The notes under the pieces were generated by a model. That model did not search any database, was not told the DNA's origin, and was given only the letters and a program-made list of their open reading frames with translations. DNA of 64,000 nt from Pirellulales bacterium (GTDB taxonomy: Bacteria > Planctomycetota > Planctomycetia > Pirellulales > JACPPG01), in assembly GCA_036499395.1 (NCBI GenBank), contig DASYDW010000004.1, positions 19,012 through 83,011 on the forward strand, read 5' to 3'. Below, piece by piece: positions 11,350 through 20,712 of this stretch. Each line of letters starts with the position of its first letter. The stretch's first letter is position 1. Both the position numbers and the translations under genes were made by a program.

Positions 11350-12621
11350 TTAGTACCGGCTAGGCGGCACGTAATTCAACTGCGTAGCGGGGACCGCGCC
11401 GACGTCGACGGCGGGGACTCCGACGGAAGCATTGGGCACGGGGGCTATAGGGGTCGCGGGAGTTGCCGGGACCGGAGGCGCGACCGGCGCGGCGACGACT
11501 TCGGTTTTCGTGGCGTCGCTTGTAGCCGGCGCATCGTACCGCGGCGTTTCCTTGGCGATGGGTCGGGATGCGACGCGCGCCGGTGAGGCTGGCTTCGGTG
11601 AAATTGCCACCGCTTCGCTCGTCACCGGCTGAGAGTGTGCCGTGGGGATTCCCCGGCCATTGCTGGCTGACGAATCAATGGTTTGCACCTCGGCCAACTG
11701 TTCACGCGGCGGTTCCTCGGCGTTCATGCGATCCAACCACTCGCGGGCTTCGTTCAAGCCCGGATCTTTCTCAACCGCCAAGGCGAACTGTTGGATGGCC
11801 GCATTTCGTTTGCCGGTCTGTTTCAACAGAACGCCAACGTTGTAATGCGCAATTGGCTCTCCATAGACGGCCGCCACTTGCGCAACGGCCTCGTTGACGC
11901 GACCCATTTCGACAAGAACCGTGGCGATGTTGTTGCGATACAACTGCCGATCGGGCTGCAGTGTGACGGCTTTGCCAAGATACTCGAGCGCCAGGTCGAA
12001 TTTCCCTTGCCGTGCATAGCAGAGACCGAGGTCGTTCGCGACCGAGGCATCTTCGGGATACAGCTTCGCGGCGCGGCTGTAATACTGAACTGCCTTGACC
12101 TTCTCTCCCTGGCGATCGAGAAGGTGCGCGCAACCGACCAGTCCCGCGGAGTTATCGTGATCGATGGCCAGCGCCTTTTCGTACTCTCCGGAGGCTCGGG
12201 CAAGGTCGCCGGTTTGTTCATGAACACGTGCCAATGACACGAAGAAATCAGCGCCGGGTCCGTCATCCTTCTTGTTAAAGGGCCACCAGCCAACGGTCTC
12301 CTCGGTAGTCGGCATCTCTTCCGGCTTCGGCGGCTGAGGCTTAAAGGCTTTGCTGACCTTGTCCGTGCCGGCTTTGAAGGTACCGCTAACACTCCTGCCG
12401 ATCGCCGCGGGACTAAAGGCCGCTAGCTTCGAACTGTTCGACTGCGCTTGGTCCTGCTGGCCAAAACCGGGATCCGTCGAATTCGTGCTGACGCAACCCG
12501 CTAATGCGACTGTGGCGCCAAGGGCCAGCGCTGCAAGCAAATGCCTGCCCGGACCTCGACGAGTTGCCTCGCGCTGCGTATTGATTTGGCAGCGCGGAAG
12601 CTTGAGACTTAAATAAACCAT
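11350..12621 (-). CDS. TPR-repeat lipoprotein of the Tad locus (TadD-like)
   Basis: A 423-aa protein with a lipoprotein signal: hydrophobic LLAALALGATVALAG then Cys43 (lipobox L-A-G-C). Residues about 130-290 hold tetratricopeptide repeats (for example DLARASGEYEKALAIDHDN, AVQYYSRAAKLYPEDASVANDLGLCYARQGKFDLALEYLGKAV). The last ~110 residues are Pro/Ala/Val-rich and low complexity, ending LNYVPPSRY. TPR lipoproteins (TadD, or the pilotin-like Pil proteins) accompany Tad secretion systems, and this gene is last in the right-to-left tad cluster. It probably helps secretin or pilus assembly at the outer membrane. It ends 24 bp from the convergent copper-protein gene. Confidence 0.82.
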   Translation of the reverse strand: MVYLSLKLPRCQINTQREATRRGPGRHLLAALALGATVALAGCVSTNSTDPGFGQQDQAQSNSSKLAAFSPAAIGRSVSGTFKAGTDKVSKAFKPQPPKPEEMPTTEETVGWWPFNKKDDGPGADFFVSLARVHEQTGDLARASGEYEKALAIDHDNSAGLVGCAHLLDRQGEKVKAVQYYSRAAKLYPEDASVANDLGLCYARQGKFDLALEYLGKAVTLQPDRQLYRNNIATVLVEMGRVNEAVAQVAAVYGEPIAHYNVGVLLKQTGKRNAAIQQFALAVEKDPGLNEAREWLDRMNAEEPPREQLAEVQTIDSSASNGRGIPTAHSQPVTSEAVAISPKPASPARVASRPIAKETPRYDAPATSDATKTEVVAAPVAPPVPATPATPIAPVPNASVGVPAVDVGAVPATQLNYVPPSRY

Positions 12622-12970
12622 CGCAATTATCTCGAAGAGAACGATTTCGCGGTGTCGGTATACTTCTTCGGTCGCGCTGGATCGCCGGCTGTAAGCGAAC
12701 TGGCAGATCGGCGAATCCCTAAGGATCGTCAGGGTAAAGACAGGCGGCGCCGGTAAGCGGGGTGGAACGCCGTGGCGTTAAACCTTCGGGTCGTGCAAAC
12801 GTAAGTCGGTAGCCCGCCGCTGGCTCGTCCGGCAGTGCGAACGTTTGGTACACCCGGCCAGGTCTGCTAGCAGCGGCACCGCAAGTCAGTACTGATTCCC
12901 AATTTTGCCAGTAGGACCGTTGCCCCTGAGATGGGCGCTCCGTGTGGAGCGGGGCGAAATGTGTTAGCTG
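12622..12970. other. Intergenic stretch in the Tad cluster with a possible hairpin
   Basis: These 349 bases separate the TPR gene from the Gly-rich protein gene, both read leftwards. I see no coding frame with a convincing composition. About 20 bases after the Gly-rich gene's stop there is a hairpin, CGCTCC (12936-12941), loop GTGT, GGAGCG (12946-12951), extended with a bulge by GCCCC/GGGGC. It has no T-run after it, so it is a weak terminator candidate at best, or an RNA-stability element. The rest probably holds the TPR gene's own promoter, not identified. Confidence 0.4.
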
Positions 12971-13615
12971 CTATTGGCCGTTGCCGCTCCCGCTTCCGCC
13001 GCCCCCGCCGGACAGCGAACTGCTGCCGTCATCCTCAGGCAGACGTGGATCGGGAATCGTGGCCTGGTAGCGGCGCGTAACTTCGTCGACGTAGTAGGCG
13101 GGCGCGCCACGCGGCTTGTCGTAAGTCTCGAAGATCGGCACCGGCGGCCGATCGCCCAGGACGGCGACAGCGGCCTCTTGTATCGAGACCACTCGGCCAG
13201 CGGTCGTTTCGGGGGTTGGGTCGCGAAGCACGAAAATCGCCCGATAGCACAGCGGGGTTTGATTAATGATGGCGGCGACCTTCAATCGGCCGGCTTCGGT
13301 GAGTTGAGTGCCCTCGTCGACGAAGTACTGCTCGCCAAGCGTGTTCTGCACGCGCCAGCCATTGGCCGTATCAAGATCGAAATGGACGCGGGTATTTGCG
13401 CGATCGGCCGCGACAAAGGGATCCGGCCAGTTGTTGTTGCGCTTGAAGTCGCGGCAGACCGAATACCAGGCTCGCTTGAAGAAATTTCCTTCCGGCTTGG
13501 CGTCACCGTCTTGGCATTGGGCCTCGGCAGGCATGCCCGCCGACTGCGCCAAGGTTGCCTTTGACGACAGGGCGGCACCGACCAAGAGTGGTGCGACGAG
13601 CAGGGAACGAATCAT
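12971..13615 (-). CDS. Secreted hypothetical protein with Gly/Ser-rich tail
   Basis: A 214-aa protein with a signal peptide (MIRSLLVAPLLVGAALSSKATLAQSA). The mature part contains a compact region with WRVQNTLGEQYFVDEGTQLTEAGRLKVAAIINQTP, which looks like a conserved envelope-protein module, and ends in a Ser/Gly/Asn tail (SSSLSGGGGGSGSGNGQ). A GAAGAGG site 7 bases before the ATG supports the start. It sits between tadC and the TPR gene, in the same direction, and is probably an accessory of the pilus system, but I recognise no named family. Three Cys (residues 34, 54 and 123) could form disulfides in the periplasm. Confidence 0.75.
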   Translation of the reverse strand: MIRSLLVAPLLVGAALSSKATLAQSAGMPAEAQCQDGDAKPEGNFFKRAWYSVCRDFKRNNNWPDPFVAADRANTRVHFDLDTANGWRVQNTLGEQYFVDEGTQLTEAGRLKVAAIINQTPLCYRAIFVLRDPTPETTAGRVVSIQEAAVAVLGDRPPVPIFETYDKPRGAPAYYVDEVTRRYQATIPDPRLPEDDGSSSLSGGGGGSGSGNGQ

Positions 13616-13775
13616 GAAAGAACCTCTTCGCGAAACGCGCAGCGAGCAGAGCTTGGCGCCGCCGATTGCTCGCGGCCGGCTGGTATGCGGGTAGGGCGCC
13701 TTTTCTCGTTATCGGCCCGCAGGAGCCGAATATGTGTCACTGAGAGACTTGCGCGTCCTGCCTTGCGCAGATTCG

Positions 13776-14753
13776 CTAGAGCCCGCTGCCATTCATGATC
13801 GGGAACATTTCGCGGACCATCGTGATAGCAGCCGGTCCGACAAGCACGACGAAAATGCCCGGAAAGATGAAGATCACCAGCGGAAAAATCAGCTTAACAG
13901 CGGTTTTGGCAGCTTTTTCTTCGGCCAACTGCCGGCGGCGCGTACGCATCGAGTCGCTTTGCACGCGCAGCGCCTGCGCGATGCTGGAACCGAACTTGTC
14001 GGCTTGGATCAAAATCGATGACAGACTGCGCAGATCATCGACACCGGTCCGCACGCCAAGCTCGTGCAATACCTCGGTTCGCGACTTGCCGACCTGCAGT
14101 TGAAAATTCGAAAGCGCGAACTCTTCAGAGATGATGCGATAAATGCGCTTCATCTCGTCCGAGACTTTTCGCATGGCCTGATCCAATCCCAATCCGGCCT
14201 CGACGCAGACGACCATCAGATCCAGAGCATCCGGAAGGCCCAGGAAGATTGCTTCTTTGCGCTTGCTGATGATGAGTTTCAGAACCAGGTCCGGCAGATA
14301 GAAGAGGAAGCCGGTGATGAGCAGCGTGATCATGGTCGACTTCTGGCTAAAATCTCCCCTTACGGCCATCGCGGCGCCCGAGCCAAACAGGCCGACGATC
14401 AGCCCCAAGAATTTGAAGCCGAGGAAGATGGTTGTTGCCGACTCGCCACGGAAGCCGCCGTTGGAAAGCTTCATCTTTATTTTGCTGGCTTCGAGCTCGC
14501 TTTTCGGCTGCAGCGGCGCGGCCAAGGCAGGCGACGCGGCCTCGAGCACCTTGGTCATCGCGTCTTGCTTTTTGGTCACCGACGCGGCCTCGCGACGGCG
14601 CAGAGCAGGATTCTTCAATTCATCCAGCCGCTGCATGGCACGGGGGCGACCCGTGGCAAGCAAATCCAATAACCACCAGGCGGCCACAGCAAACAGGCCA
14701 AACACCGCCAGCGGCAGAATCTGAGTGAAGTCGATCAGGTTGGCGAGAATCAC
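13776..14753 (-). CDS. tadC: Tad pilus inner-membrane platform protein TadC
   Basis: A 325-aa type II secretion system F-domain protein. Hydrophobic segments lie near residues 5-30, around 115-165 (FLGLIVGLFGSGAAMAV and LLITGFLFYLPDLVLKLI) and at the C-terminus (LIFPLVIFIFPGIFVVLVGPAAITMV). The F domain has GLPDALDLMVVCVEAGLGLDQAM and RTGVDDLRSLSSILIQADKFGSSIAQALRVQSD. TadC pairs with TadB as the inner-membrane platform on which TadA acts. It starts 3 bases after the tadB stop, implying translational coupling. Confidence 0.95.
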   Translation of the reverse strand: MILANLIDFTQILPLAVFGLFAVAAWWLLDLLATGRPRAMQRLDELKNPALRRREAASVTKKQDAMTKVLEAASPALAAPLQPKSELEASKIKMKLSNGGFRGESATTIFLGFKFLGLIVGLFGSGAAMAVRGDFSQKSTMITLLITGFLFYLPDLVLKLIISKRKEAIFLGLPDALDLMVVCVEAGLGLDQAMRKVSDEMKRIYRIISEEFALSNFQLQVGKSRTEVLHELGVRTGVDDLRSLSSILIQADKFGSSIAQALRVQSDSMRTRRRQLAEEKAAKTAVKLIFPLVIFIFPGIFVVLVGPAAITMVREMFPIMNGSGL

Positions 14754-14756
14754 GGA

Positions 14757-15728
14757 TTACACCTTGATATTGATAATTTTCCGGATCACAAGCGCGCCCA
14801 ACACCTGCATGACGACGGCTCCGGCGAGCATTTTCTTTCCCATCGTGTCCGTGAACAGCATCATGACGTAGTCGGGATTCAGCCGGTACACCGCCAGAAA
14901 CAACACTGGTGGCAAGGCCAACAGGACGATGCCGGACAGGCGGCCTTCACCGGTCAGAGCCTGCACCTGACCCCAAATCTTGAAACGCTCGCGGATGATG
15001 TAACCGATCTTGTCGAGAATCTCCGCCAGGTCACCGCCCGTCTGTTTCTGCAAGACGATGGCCGTGGCGAAGAACTTCAAGTCGAGGTTGGGAACGCGTC
15101 GTGTCAGGCTTGTCAGCGAATCGTCCATCGAGACGCCGAGGTTTTGCTCTTCGAAGACGCGACCAAATTCCTTGCCGATGGGCGCTGCCATTTCTTCGCG
15201 CACCAGGTTGAAGCCCGAGGCCAGGCTGTGGCCCGCGCGCAGCGCGCGGGCAGTCAATTCCAGCGCATCGGGCAACTGAACGGCAAAGGCTTTCATGCGT
15301 CTGCTACGACGAAACATCAGCCACAGCACCGGCAACGTCGCCATCGCCAGTGCCCCCAGCGGCGTAAGGGGGGCGGGGAAGCCCGCCACGACCGACGCCA
15401 CGGCGCCCAAAACGGCCAGGCCCGCGGAAATGCCGAAGAAACGCGAAGGGGTTAGAGTCGTATCGGCCTGTTCGAAAAGTAAGCCCAGGTTGTGATAACG
15501 AGCGACGATCCCTTCGAGGATGCTAGGGGTTGCATTGAGTGGCGCCGCCAGCACGCTCCCTTTGAGCAAATTGTCCTTAACGCTGCTCGCCGAGCTTACG
15601 CCCGTGAGGACGTCGAGCCTTTGCTCGATTCCCTTATCGTTCTTCTCGCGCCAGAACATCGCGATGCAGCCGACGAAAGCGGCCACACCGACGAACGCGG
15701 CGATCGAAATCATGAGTGTTGGCGTCAT
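14757..15728 (-). CDS. tadB: Tad pilus inner-membrane platform protein TadB
   Basis: A 323-aa protein with N-terminal hydrophobic segment (MISIAAFVGVAAFVGCIAMFW), a second pair near residues 100-140, and a C-terminal one. The T2SS F domain carries LPDALELTARALRAGHSLASGFNLV and TGGDLAEILDKIGYIIRERFKI. It is the usual partner of TadC. The cluster order tadA-tadB-tadC is the canonical Tad arrangement. No strong Shine-Dalgarno is visible before the ATG at 15728; the 69-base gap to tadA suggests the same mRNA. Confidence 0.95.
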   Translation of the reverse strand: MTPTLMISIAAFVGVAAFVGCIAMFWREKNDKGIEQRLDVLTGVSSASSVKDNLLKGSVLAAPLNATPSILEGIVARYHNLGLLFEQADTTLTPSRFFGISAGLAVLGAVASVVAGFPAPLTPLGALAMATLPVLWLMFRRSRRMKAFAVQLPDALELTARALRAGHSLASGFNLVREEMAAPIGKEFGRVFEEQNLGVSMDDSLTSLTRRVPNLDLKFFATAIVLQKQTGGDLAEILDKIGYIIRERFKIWGQVQALTGEGRLSGIVLLALPPVLFLAVYRLNPDYVMMLFTDTMGKKMLAGAVVMQVLGALVIRKIINIKV

Positions 15729-15797
15729 AGCTAATTCACGCTAAGCGGGGAGACGGTACTCGATGGGATTGGTCGTGTTGGCCGTTTGCGATCGCGG

Positions 15798-17117
15798 TTA
15801 ATCCTCTAACATCACGCGTTGGCGGAAGGCGCTGGCCGGTAATCGCACGCCGGCGGCTTCGAGTTTTTCCATGAATGCCGGTCGGATGCCCGTCGACACG
15901 AATCGTCCACGGGCGCGACCGTTTTCGTCGATGCCATCTTTGATGTAATGGTAAATGTCCTGCATGACGATCGTGTCTTGCTCCATCCCGAGGATTTCGG
16001 TGATGTGCGTGATTTTGCGCGGCCCTCCCTGCAAGCGGTTGGCTTGAATAATCAGGTCGATGGCGCTCGATACCTGCTGCCGCATGGCCTTTAGCGGCAG
16101 CTCGAAGCCGGCCATCGTGATCATGGTCTCGATACGAGCCACGGCGTCGCGCGGATTATTGGCGTGAATCGTGGTCAGCGATCCTTCGTGACCGGTGTTC
16201 ATGGCTTGTAGCATGTCGAGCGTCTCGGCACCGCGGCATTCGCCGATGATGATTCGTTCGGGCCGCATACGGAGAGCGTTTTTCACCAGGTCCGTGGCCG
16301 TGATCGCGCCTTTGCCTTCGATATTCGGCGGACGGGTTTCCAGACGCACGACGTGATCCTGCTGCAATTGCAATTCGGCCGCGTCCTCGATCGTGACGAT
16401 GCGGTCCGTATTGGAAATAAAGCTCGACAGCGTATTCAGCAGCGTCGTCTTGCCCGAGCCGGTGCCGCCGGAGATGACAATGTTCAAGCGAGCCTTGATC
16501 GCTCCCTCGAGCAGCATCACCATCTCGGGGGTGAACGCCTTGTAGTTGAGCAGGTCTTCAAGCTTTAGCGGATTGGCACCGAAACGGCGAATGGACACGG
16601 CGGCGCCGTCCAAGGCCAAGGGAGGAATGATCGCATTAACGCGCGAACCATCCGGGAGACGCGCATCGACCATCGGGCAGACTTCGTCGACGCGCCGCCC
16701 GACTTTCGAGACGATGCGATCGATAATTTGCATCAAGTGATTGTTGTCGCGAAAGGTGACGGAGGTTTTTTCCATCTTTCCCTTGCGCTCGCAATAGATA
16801 TTCTTCGGCCCATTGATCAGGATATCGCTGATCGTGGGATCCTTGAGCAACAGCTCCAGCGGACCAAGACCGAACGTTTCATCGAGTACCTCGTCGACCA
16901 GCCGTTCACGCTCGGCGCGATTCAGCAGCGTGTCTTCGGTATCGCAGAGGTGTTCGACGACCAGCCGAATCTCGCGACGCAGCACATCGCCGGCCAGGTC
17001 GCCGACCCGTGTCAGGTCGAGCTTGTCGACCAGTTTGCCGTGGATACGCCGTTTGAGCTCTTCGAAGTCGTTGTCTTGCGTTTTTTCGCGGGTGGTCGTC
17101 AGGGGAGTTTTGGCCAT
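15798..17117 (-). CDS. tadA: Tad/Flp pilus assembly ATPase TadA (CpaF)
   Basis: A 439-aa secretion ATPase. The N-terminal CpaF-type helical domain is followed by the Walker A motif G-G-T-G-S-G-K-T-T, the Asp box region ([24 protein letters not shown]), Walker B ([38 protein letters not shown]), and the family's His box. It powers pilus assembly by TadB/TadC. I chose ATG 17117 (MAKTPLTT); a GTG at 17186 in frame would add 23 residues of unremarkable sequence, and neither has a strong Shine-Dalgarno, so the start is uncertain by that amount. All catalytic motifs are intact. Confidence 0.94.
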   Translation of the reverse strand: MAKTPLTTTREKTQDNDFEELKRRIHGKLVDKLDLTRVGDLAGDVLRREIRLVVEHLCDTEDTLLNRAERERLVDEVLDETFGLGPLELLLKDPTISDILINGPKNIYCERKGKMEKTSVTFRDNNHLMQIIDRIVSKVGRRVDEVCPMVDARLPDGSRVNAIIPPLALDGAAVSIRRFGANPLKLEDLLNYKAFTPEMVMLLEGAIKARLNIVISGGTGSGKTTLLNTLSSFISNTDRIVTIEDAAELQLQQDHVVRLETRPPNIEGKGAITATDLVKNALRMRPERIIIGECRGAETLDMLQAMNTGHEGSLTTIHANNPRDAVARIETMITMAGFELPLKAMRQQVSSAIDLIIQANRLQGGPRKITHITEILGMEQDTIVMQDIYHYIKDGIDENGRARGRFVSTGIRPAFMEKLEAAGVRLPASAFRQRVMLED

Positions 17118-17388
17118 GGGGCTTGCTGTCTTTCGTATCGCGTTCGCATCGTCGGCTGATAGGGCCCGTCCGCGCGAAAACCGCACGGGGAGCAGGACGC
17201 TGGAAAATCGTCCCTAAAAGGATAGCTCACGCACGCGACAGCCCGTGGGCCGAATTCCCATGCTTTGACGCGAGCCGTTGGGGTAAATGCCCCCAATAGG
17301 TATGCCCTGCCGCTGTAGAGTGCTGACGAGCAGAATAGGCCTTATCGCGAGGCGCGATGCGCACGGCCCGACCGGTGCGGACTAATCG

Positions 17389-18615
17389 CTACTTGGTCGT
17401 AGTCGGCCCGTTCTTCGGCCAGAAGTTGAACAGCCGTGTGATGGCCGCGCGGCTACCGTCGCCGGCCTCACCTTCTGGGCGAGCTGTGCCGGTCAGCGCC
17501 GCGGCCAGATTGACGATCGATTGCGTGACCGCGGCCTTGGGAGCTTGCTCGATCAACGGCACGCCGTTGTTGCGGACTTCGATCATCGTTCGATAGTCGT
17601 TGGGTATTTGCCAGAAGATTTCCCGGCCGATGGTCTCTTGCGCTTTTTTCAAGCTGATGTGCCCGCAGTCGAGCCCGACCCGGTTGAGCACGATCTTGAC
17701 CTTGTCGGCCATACCTTGATTGGACTGGAAGGTGGTCATCAATCGCACCACATTCCGCAGGCAGGGCAGATCAAGCTGCGTCACCAGAAGAACCTGGTCC
17801 GCCATCTGTAGCGCCACCTGGTCCAGTTCGTTGTACGACTTCGACAGATCGAGAACCAGATGCGTGAAGGTGGCCTTCAAAAGCCCGATCACGCGTTGCA
17901 AGTCATCCGGCGCGATTTGCGAGATGTCTTCCATCTGCACGGGCCTGGGGAGCAGGAAGAGCCCTGACGAATGCTTGGTCAGCGAGCGTTTGAGCAGGGC
18001 AAAATCGAGCCGCGTGATATTCTGGGCGACGTCCAACAGGGTGTAATCCGGAATCGTATCCAGCAAAACGTCCGCATCGCCCAGGCACAAGTCGAGGTCG
18101 ACGACCGCGGCGGAGTTCTTCTCATTCGCCGCCAAGGCGCAGCCGAGGTTCACCGCCAGGCTCGTCGAGCCGACTCCGCCTGTGGCGCCGGCAATCGCGA
18201 TGATCGTGCTATGGCGCGCCTTCGACTCGCCGCGACCAAAACGCTTCTCGCTGATCCGGCCAAGGGCTTCGAGTAAGTCCTCGATCTTTACCGGGCGGGT
18301 CAAGAACTCTTTGGCGCCGGCCCGCATGGCCTTCAGAATCAGGCTGCCATCGGTCGAGCTGCTGACGACCAGGATGCTGCACTCGGGCGTCTCTTCGCTG
18401 AGCCGGGAGATCAGCCGTAAGGCCTTCTCATGGTCCTGATCGAGCGAGACCAGGGCGATATCCGGATGCGTTTGCAGCACCACGTCTGCGAAAAACTCAT
18501 AGCGCGAGCATTCCGCCTCGAGCCAAACGAGGTCGAGCCCCAGCAGCATCGACTTGATAGCGTCGCGCGTGGCGTCGACTGGATCGACGACGGCTAAGCG
18601 GAGCACATTGGCCAT
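17389..18615 (-). CDS. cpaE: CpaE/TadZ-like pilus localisation protein
   Basis: A 408-aa protein with an atypical receiver domain (about residues 5-122; Asp59 at the phosphoacceptor place, and T-R-P instead of the usual K-P near 106-108) followed by a MinD/ParA-like ATPase domain. The deviant Walker A reads G-A-T-G-G-V-G-S-T at 143-151: both lysines of the canonical K-G-G-x-x-G-K-T are replaced. CpaE/TadZ proteins often lack one lysine; the loss of both suggests nucleotide binding without normal hydrolysis, or none. Later ParA-type blocks are VVDLDLCLGDADVLLD and LLVTQLDLPCLRNV. In other bacteria this protein places the Tad machine at a cell pole. It lies between the secretin and the ATPase genes. 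Confidence 0.92.
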   Translation of the reverse strand: MANVLRLAVVDPVDATRDAIKSMLLGLDLVWLEAECSRYEFFADVVLQTHPDIALVSLDQDHEKALRLISRLSEETPECSILVVSSSTDGSLILKAMRAGAKEFLTRPVKIEDLLEALGRISEKRFGRGESKARHSTIIAIAGATGGVGSTSLAVNLGCALAANEKNSAAVVDLDLCLGDADVLLDTIPDYTLLDVAQNITRLDFALLKRSLTKHSSGLFLLPRPVQMEDISQIAPDDLQRVIGLLKATFTHLVLDLSKSYNELDQVALQMADQVLLVTQLDLPCLRNVVRLMTTFQSNQGMADKVKIVLNRVGLDCGHISLKKAQETIGREIFWQIPNDYRTMIEVRNNGVPLIEQAPKAAVTQSIVNLAAALTGTARPEGEAGDGSRAAITRLFNFWPKNGPTTTK

Positions 18616-18700
18616 AGTTGTGAATGTCGCGCCGGTGGTCGTACCTTCTAAGGGCGAACCGCGATCCTCCTCCCGGACCGTCGGGATACACTCGCTCGCC

Positions 18701-20548
18701 CTAATTTTTTACGTCATAACCAACGGGCCCGACGATTCCCGGCGGAGATTGCGCCGAGGCACGTTGCGCCGTGACATTCCGCGACGAACGATTGTTCGGA
18801 CTGTACGAGACAGCACGATTTTCGAGGGCTGGTCCCACCGCCTCGTCGGCTGCCGGTGGACGTGCCGCGGGTTTTCGTGCCACCGGGGGAGGCGCCTTGG
18901 GGGCGTCTTGCACGACGCGTTCCGGCCGGGCGGACGCCGTGGGGGGCGACCGCAGAATCGTGCCGCGGTGCGTGGTCGACAGTGGGGGCTCGGGTGTCGG
19001 CGGATCGACCACTTCGCCCTGCGGTGCGACCCCTTCGGCCGAGGGCTCGGCTCCGGGATTTCCGCCCATGGGCCGCGAGAATTCAAAGAGAGATCCAGGT
19101 GACAATGACGGGCGACAGGCGTCATCGCCAGGACACCGCGGCACTTCGATGTGTCCCTTCAAATAAAGTTGCGTGTCGGTGGGGCTGGACGTGGCGGTGC
19201 CAGGGCCGTCGGGCGGCACGTCGCACGGATCGAGGGCTTCGACCAGTTGCGGTGTGACCATCAGCAAGAGCTCGATCTCTTCGTCGGTTCCGGTCACGTT
19301 GCGGAACAAGGCGCCGACATACGGCAGTTCGCCCAACCAGGGCACAGATCGCTTGGTATAGATGCGCCGATTTTGGATCAATCCCGCCAGTGCTAGTGTT
19401 TGCCCTGCCCGCATTTCGACACCGGTATTGGCTTCGCGAATTTTGAGCGCAGGCACTGTTTGGCCGTTGATCACGGCCGAATGGGTGTCGTCGATTTCGG
19501 TGACGCGCGGATAGACCTCGAGGCGGATGGCGCCGTTGCCCAAGACGATCGGCACGAAGTCGACTTGCGTGCCGTACGTTTTCCACTGGACCGAGATCGT
19601 GCCTAAGCTTTGCGGAACGGGCACGGGGAACTGGCCGCCCGAGGAAAAGCTAGCCGGGCGTCCGCTGTAGGCCGTGAGATTCGGTTCGGCCAAGATCGTC
19701 GCCAACTGCTGCTGCTCTAAGGCGTCCAAGAATCCGAGGAAGGCGCTATTGGGATTAACGATGCCGAAGCTGAGATGCAGATTGTCCGCCGACGCACTGG
19801 CCAGCACGCCTGGGCCCGGTGCTAAGCCGGTGTAAGCACCAGGATTGGTAAATAGGAGCTGGCTGATGGCAGATTGAAAGAAGCTTTGTCCCGACTGTGC
19901 GCGGAAGTCAAAACCCATCTTGCGCAGCTTCGTTCGAGAAACTTCCATCACCTTCACCTTCAGCAGCACCTGCTGAACGCCGGCGATCGTGATGTTGTTA
20001 ATAACCTTGGGGTAGTAGTCCTCGGCGATCTGCACGATGCGGCTGATTTGGTTCGGGTCGTCAACGTGTCCCGAGAGAATCACACTGTTGGCGGTCGGAA
20101 CCACGCGTAGGGCCGTGGTGGGAAACTGCGCCTGCAAGAGCATCGAAAGTTCGCGAGCATCTGGATAGATGATCACGTCGATCGTGTGAACCTTTTGCTC
20201 CTCGTCCCATAGGTTGACCTGCGTTACGCCGGTCTTTTTAGCCAGCAGTTGAACCTGGGTCGCTGAGAGTGGCGTCAACTCGACCAAGTCAGGATTCGCG
20301 GCCTGCACTTGCGGGACCTTCTGGTCCATGGTCAGGATGCGGCTGGAATTGATCACCATTTCCAGACGCTCGTTGGACCCCTGCACCTTATAAACGATCG
20401 CTTGCGCCGCGATGGCCGAAGGGTCCTGCGCAAACGCCCGTTGCGGCGCCGGTGGCAGCAGTAGCGCGACGATCGTAGCCACGGTCAGCGCTTGGTGCGC
20501 TTTCCGGCGGAGTCGCGACAGACCTCGTCCTTGAGGCTGAATACTCAT
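18701..20548 (-). CDS. cpaC: Tad/Flp pilus outer-membrane secretin CpaC (RcpA)
   Basis: A 615-aa secretin. A signal peptide is near residues 15-42, followed by the pilus/BON-type N-domain (SRILTMDQKVPQVQAANPDLVELTPLSATQVQLLAKKTGVTQVNLW; then ILSGHVDDPNQISRIVQIAEDYYPKVINNI). The secretin domain spans about 200-430 with EVYPRVTEIDD, VEMRAGQTLALAGLIQ and VPWLGELPYVGALFR. The last ~170 residues are Pro/Ser/Arg-rich and probably disordered; such a long tail is uncommon in CpaC. An AAGGAAG site 7 bases before the ATG supports the start. It forms the pilus exit pore. Confidence 0.95.
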   Translation of the reverse strand: MSIQPQGRGLSRLRRKAHQALTVATIVALLLPPAPQRAFAQDPSAIAAQAIVYKVQGSNERLEMVINSSRILTMDQKVPQVQAANPDLVELTPLSATQVQLLAKKTGVTQVNLWDEEQKVHTIDVIIYPDARELSMLLQAQFPTTALRVVPTANSVILSGHVDDPNQISRIVQIAEDYYPKVINNITIAGVQQVLLKVKVMEVSRTKLRKMGFDFRAQSGQSFFQSAISQLLFTNPGAYTGLAPGPGVLASASADNLHLSFGIVNPNSAFLGFLDALEQQQLATILAEPNLTAYSGRPASFSSGGQFPVPVPQSLGTISVQWKTYGTQVDFVPIVLGNGAIRLEVYPRVTEIDDTHSAVINGQTVPALKIREANTGVEMRAGQTLALAGLIQNRRIYTKRSVPWLGELPYVGALFRNVTGTDEEIELLLMVTPQLVEALDPCDVPPDGPGTATSSPTDTQLYLKGHIEVPRCPGDDACRPSLSPGSLFEFSRPMGGNPGAEPSAEGVAPQGEVVDPPTPEPPLSTTHRGTILRSPPTASARPERVVQDAPKAPPPVARKPAARPPAADEAVGPALENRAVSYSPNNRSSRNVTAQRASAQSPPGIVGPVGYDVKN

Positions 20549-20712
20549 CCGTGAACTTCCTTGCTGCTATCGTGGCTCGGCGCCCTTCCCTGGTATCGCT
20601 GTCATCCTTGATCAGCGGATAGCCTTTGCCGAGTCACGTCGGGATGTCGAATCGTTTTTGTGCCCCAGGTTGTGGAGGTCCTGGGACAGAGTTTAGTAAT
20701 TAGTTTCCTTGC

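Noticed and set aside
14064..14672. Plus-strand frame of 202 codons
   Set aside because: Antisense to tadC; Arg/Gln-rich shadow.
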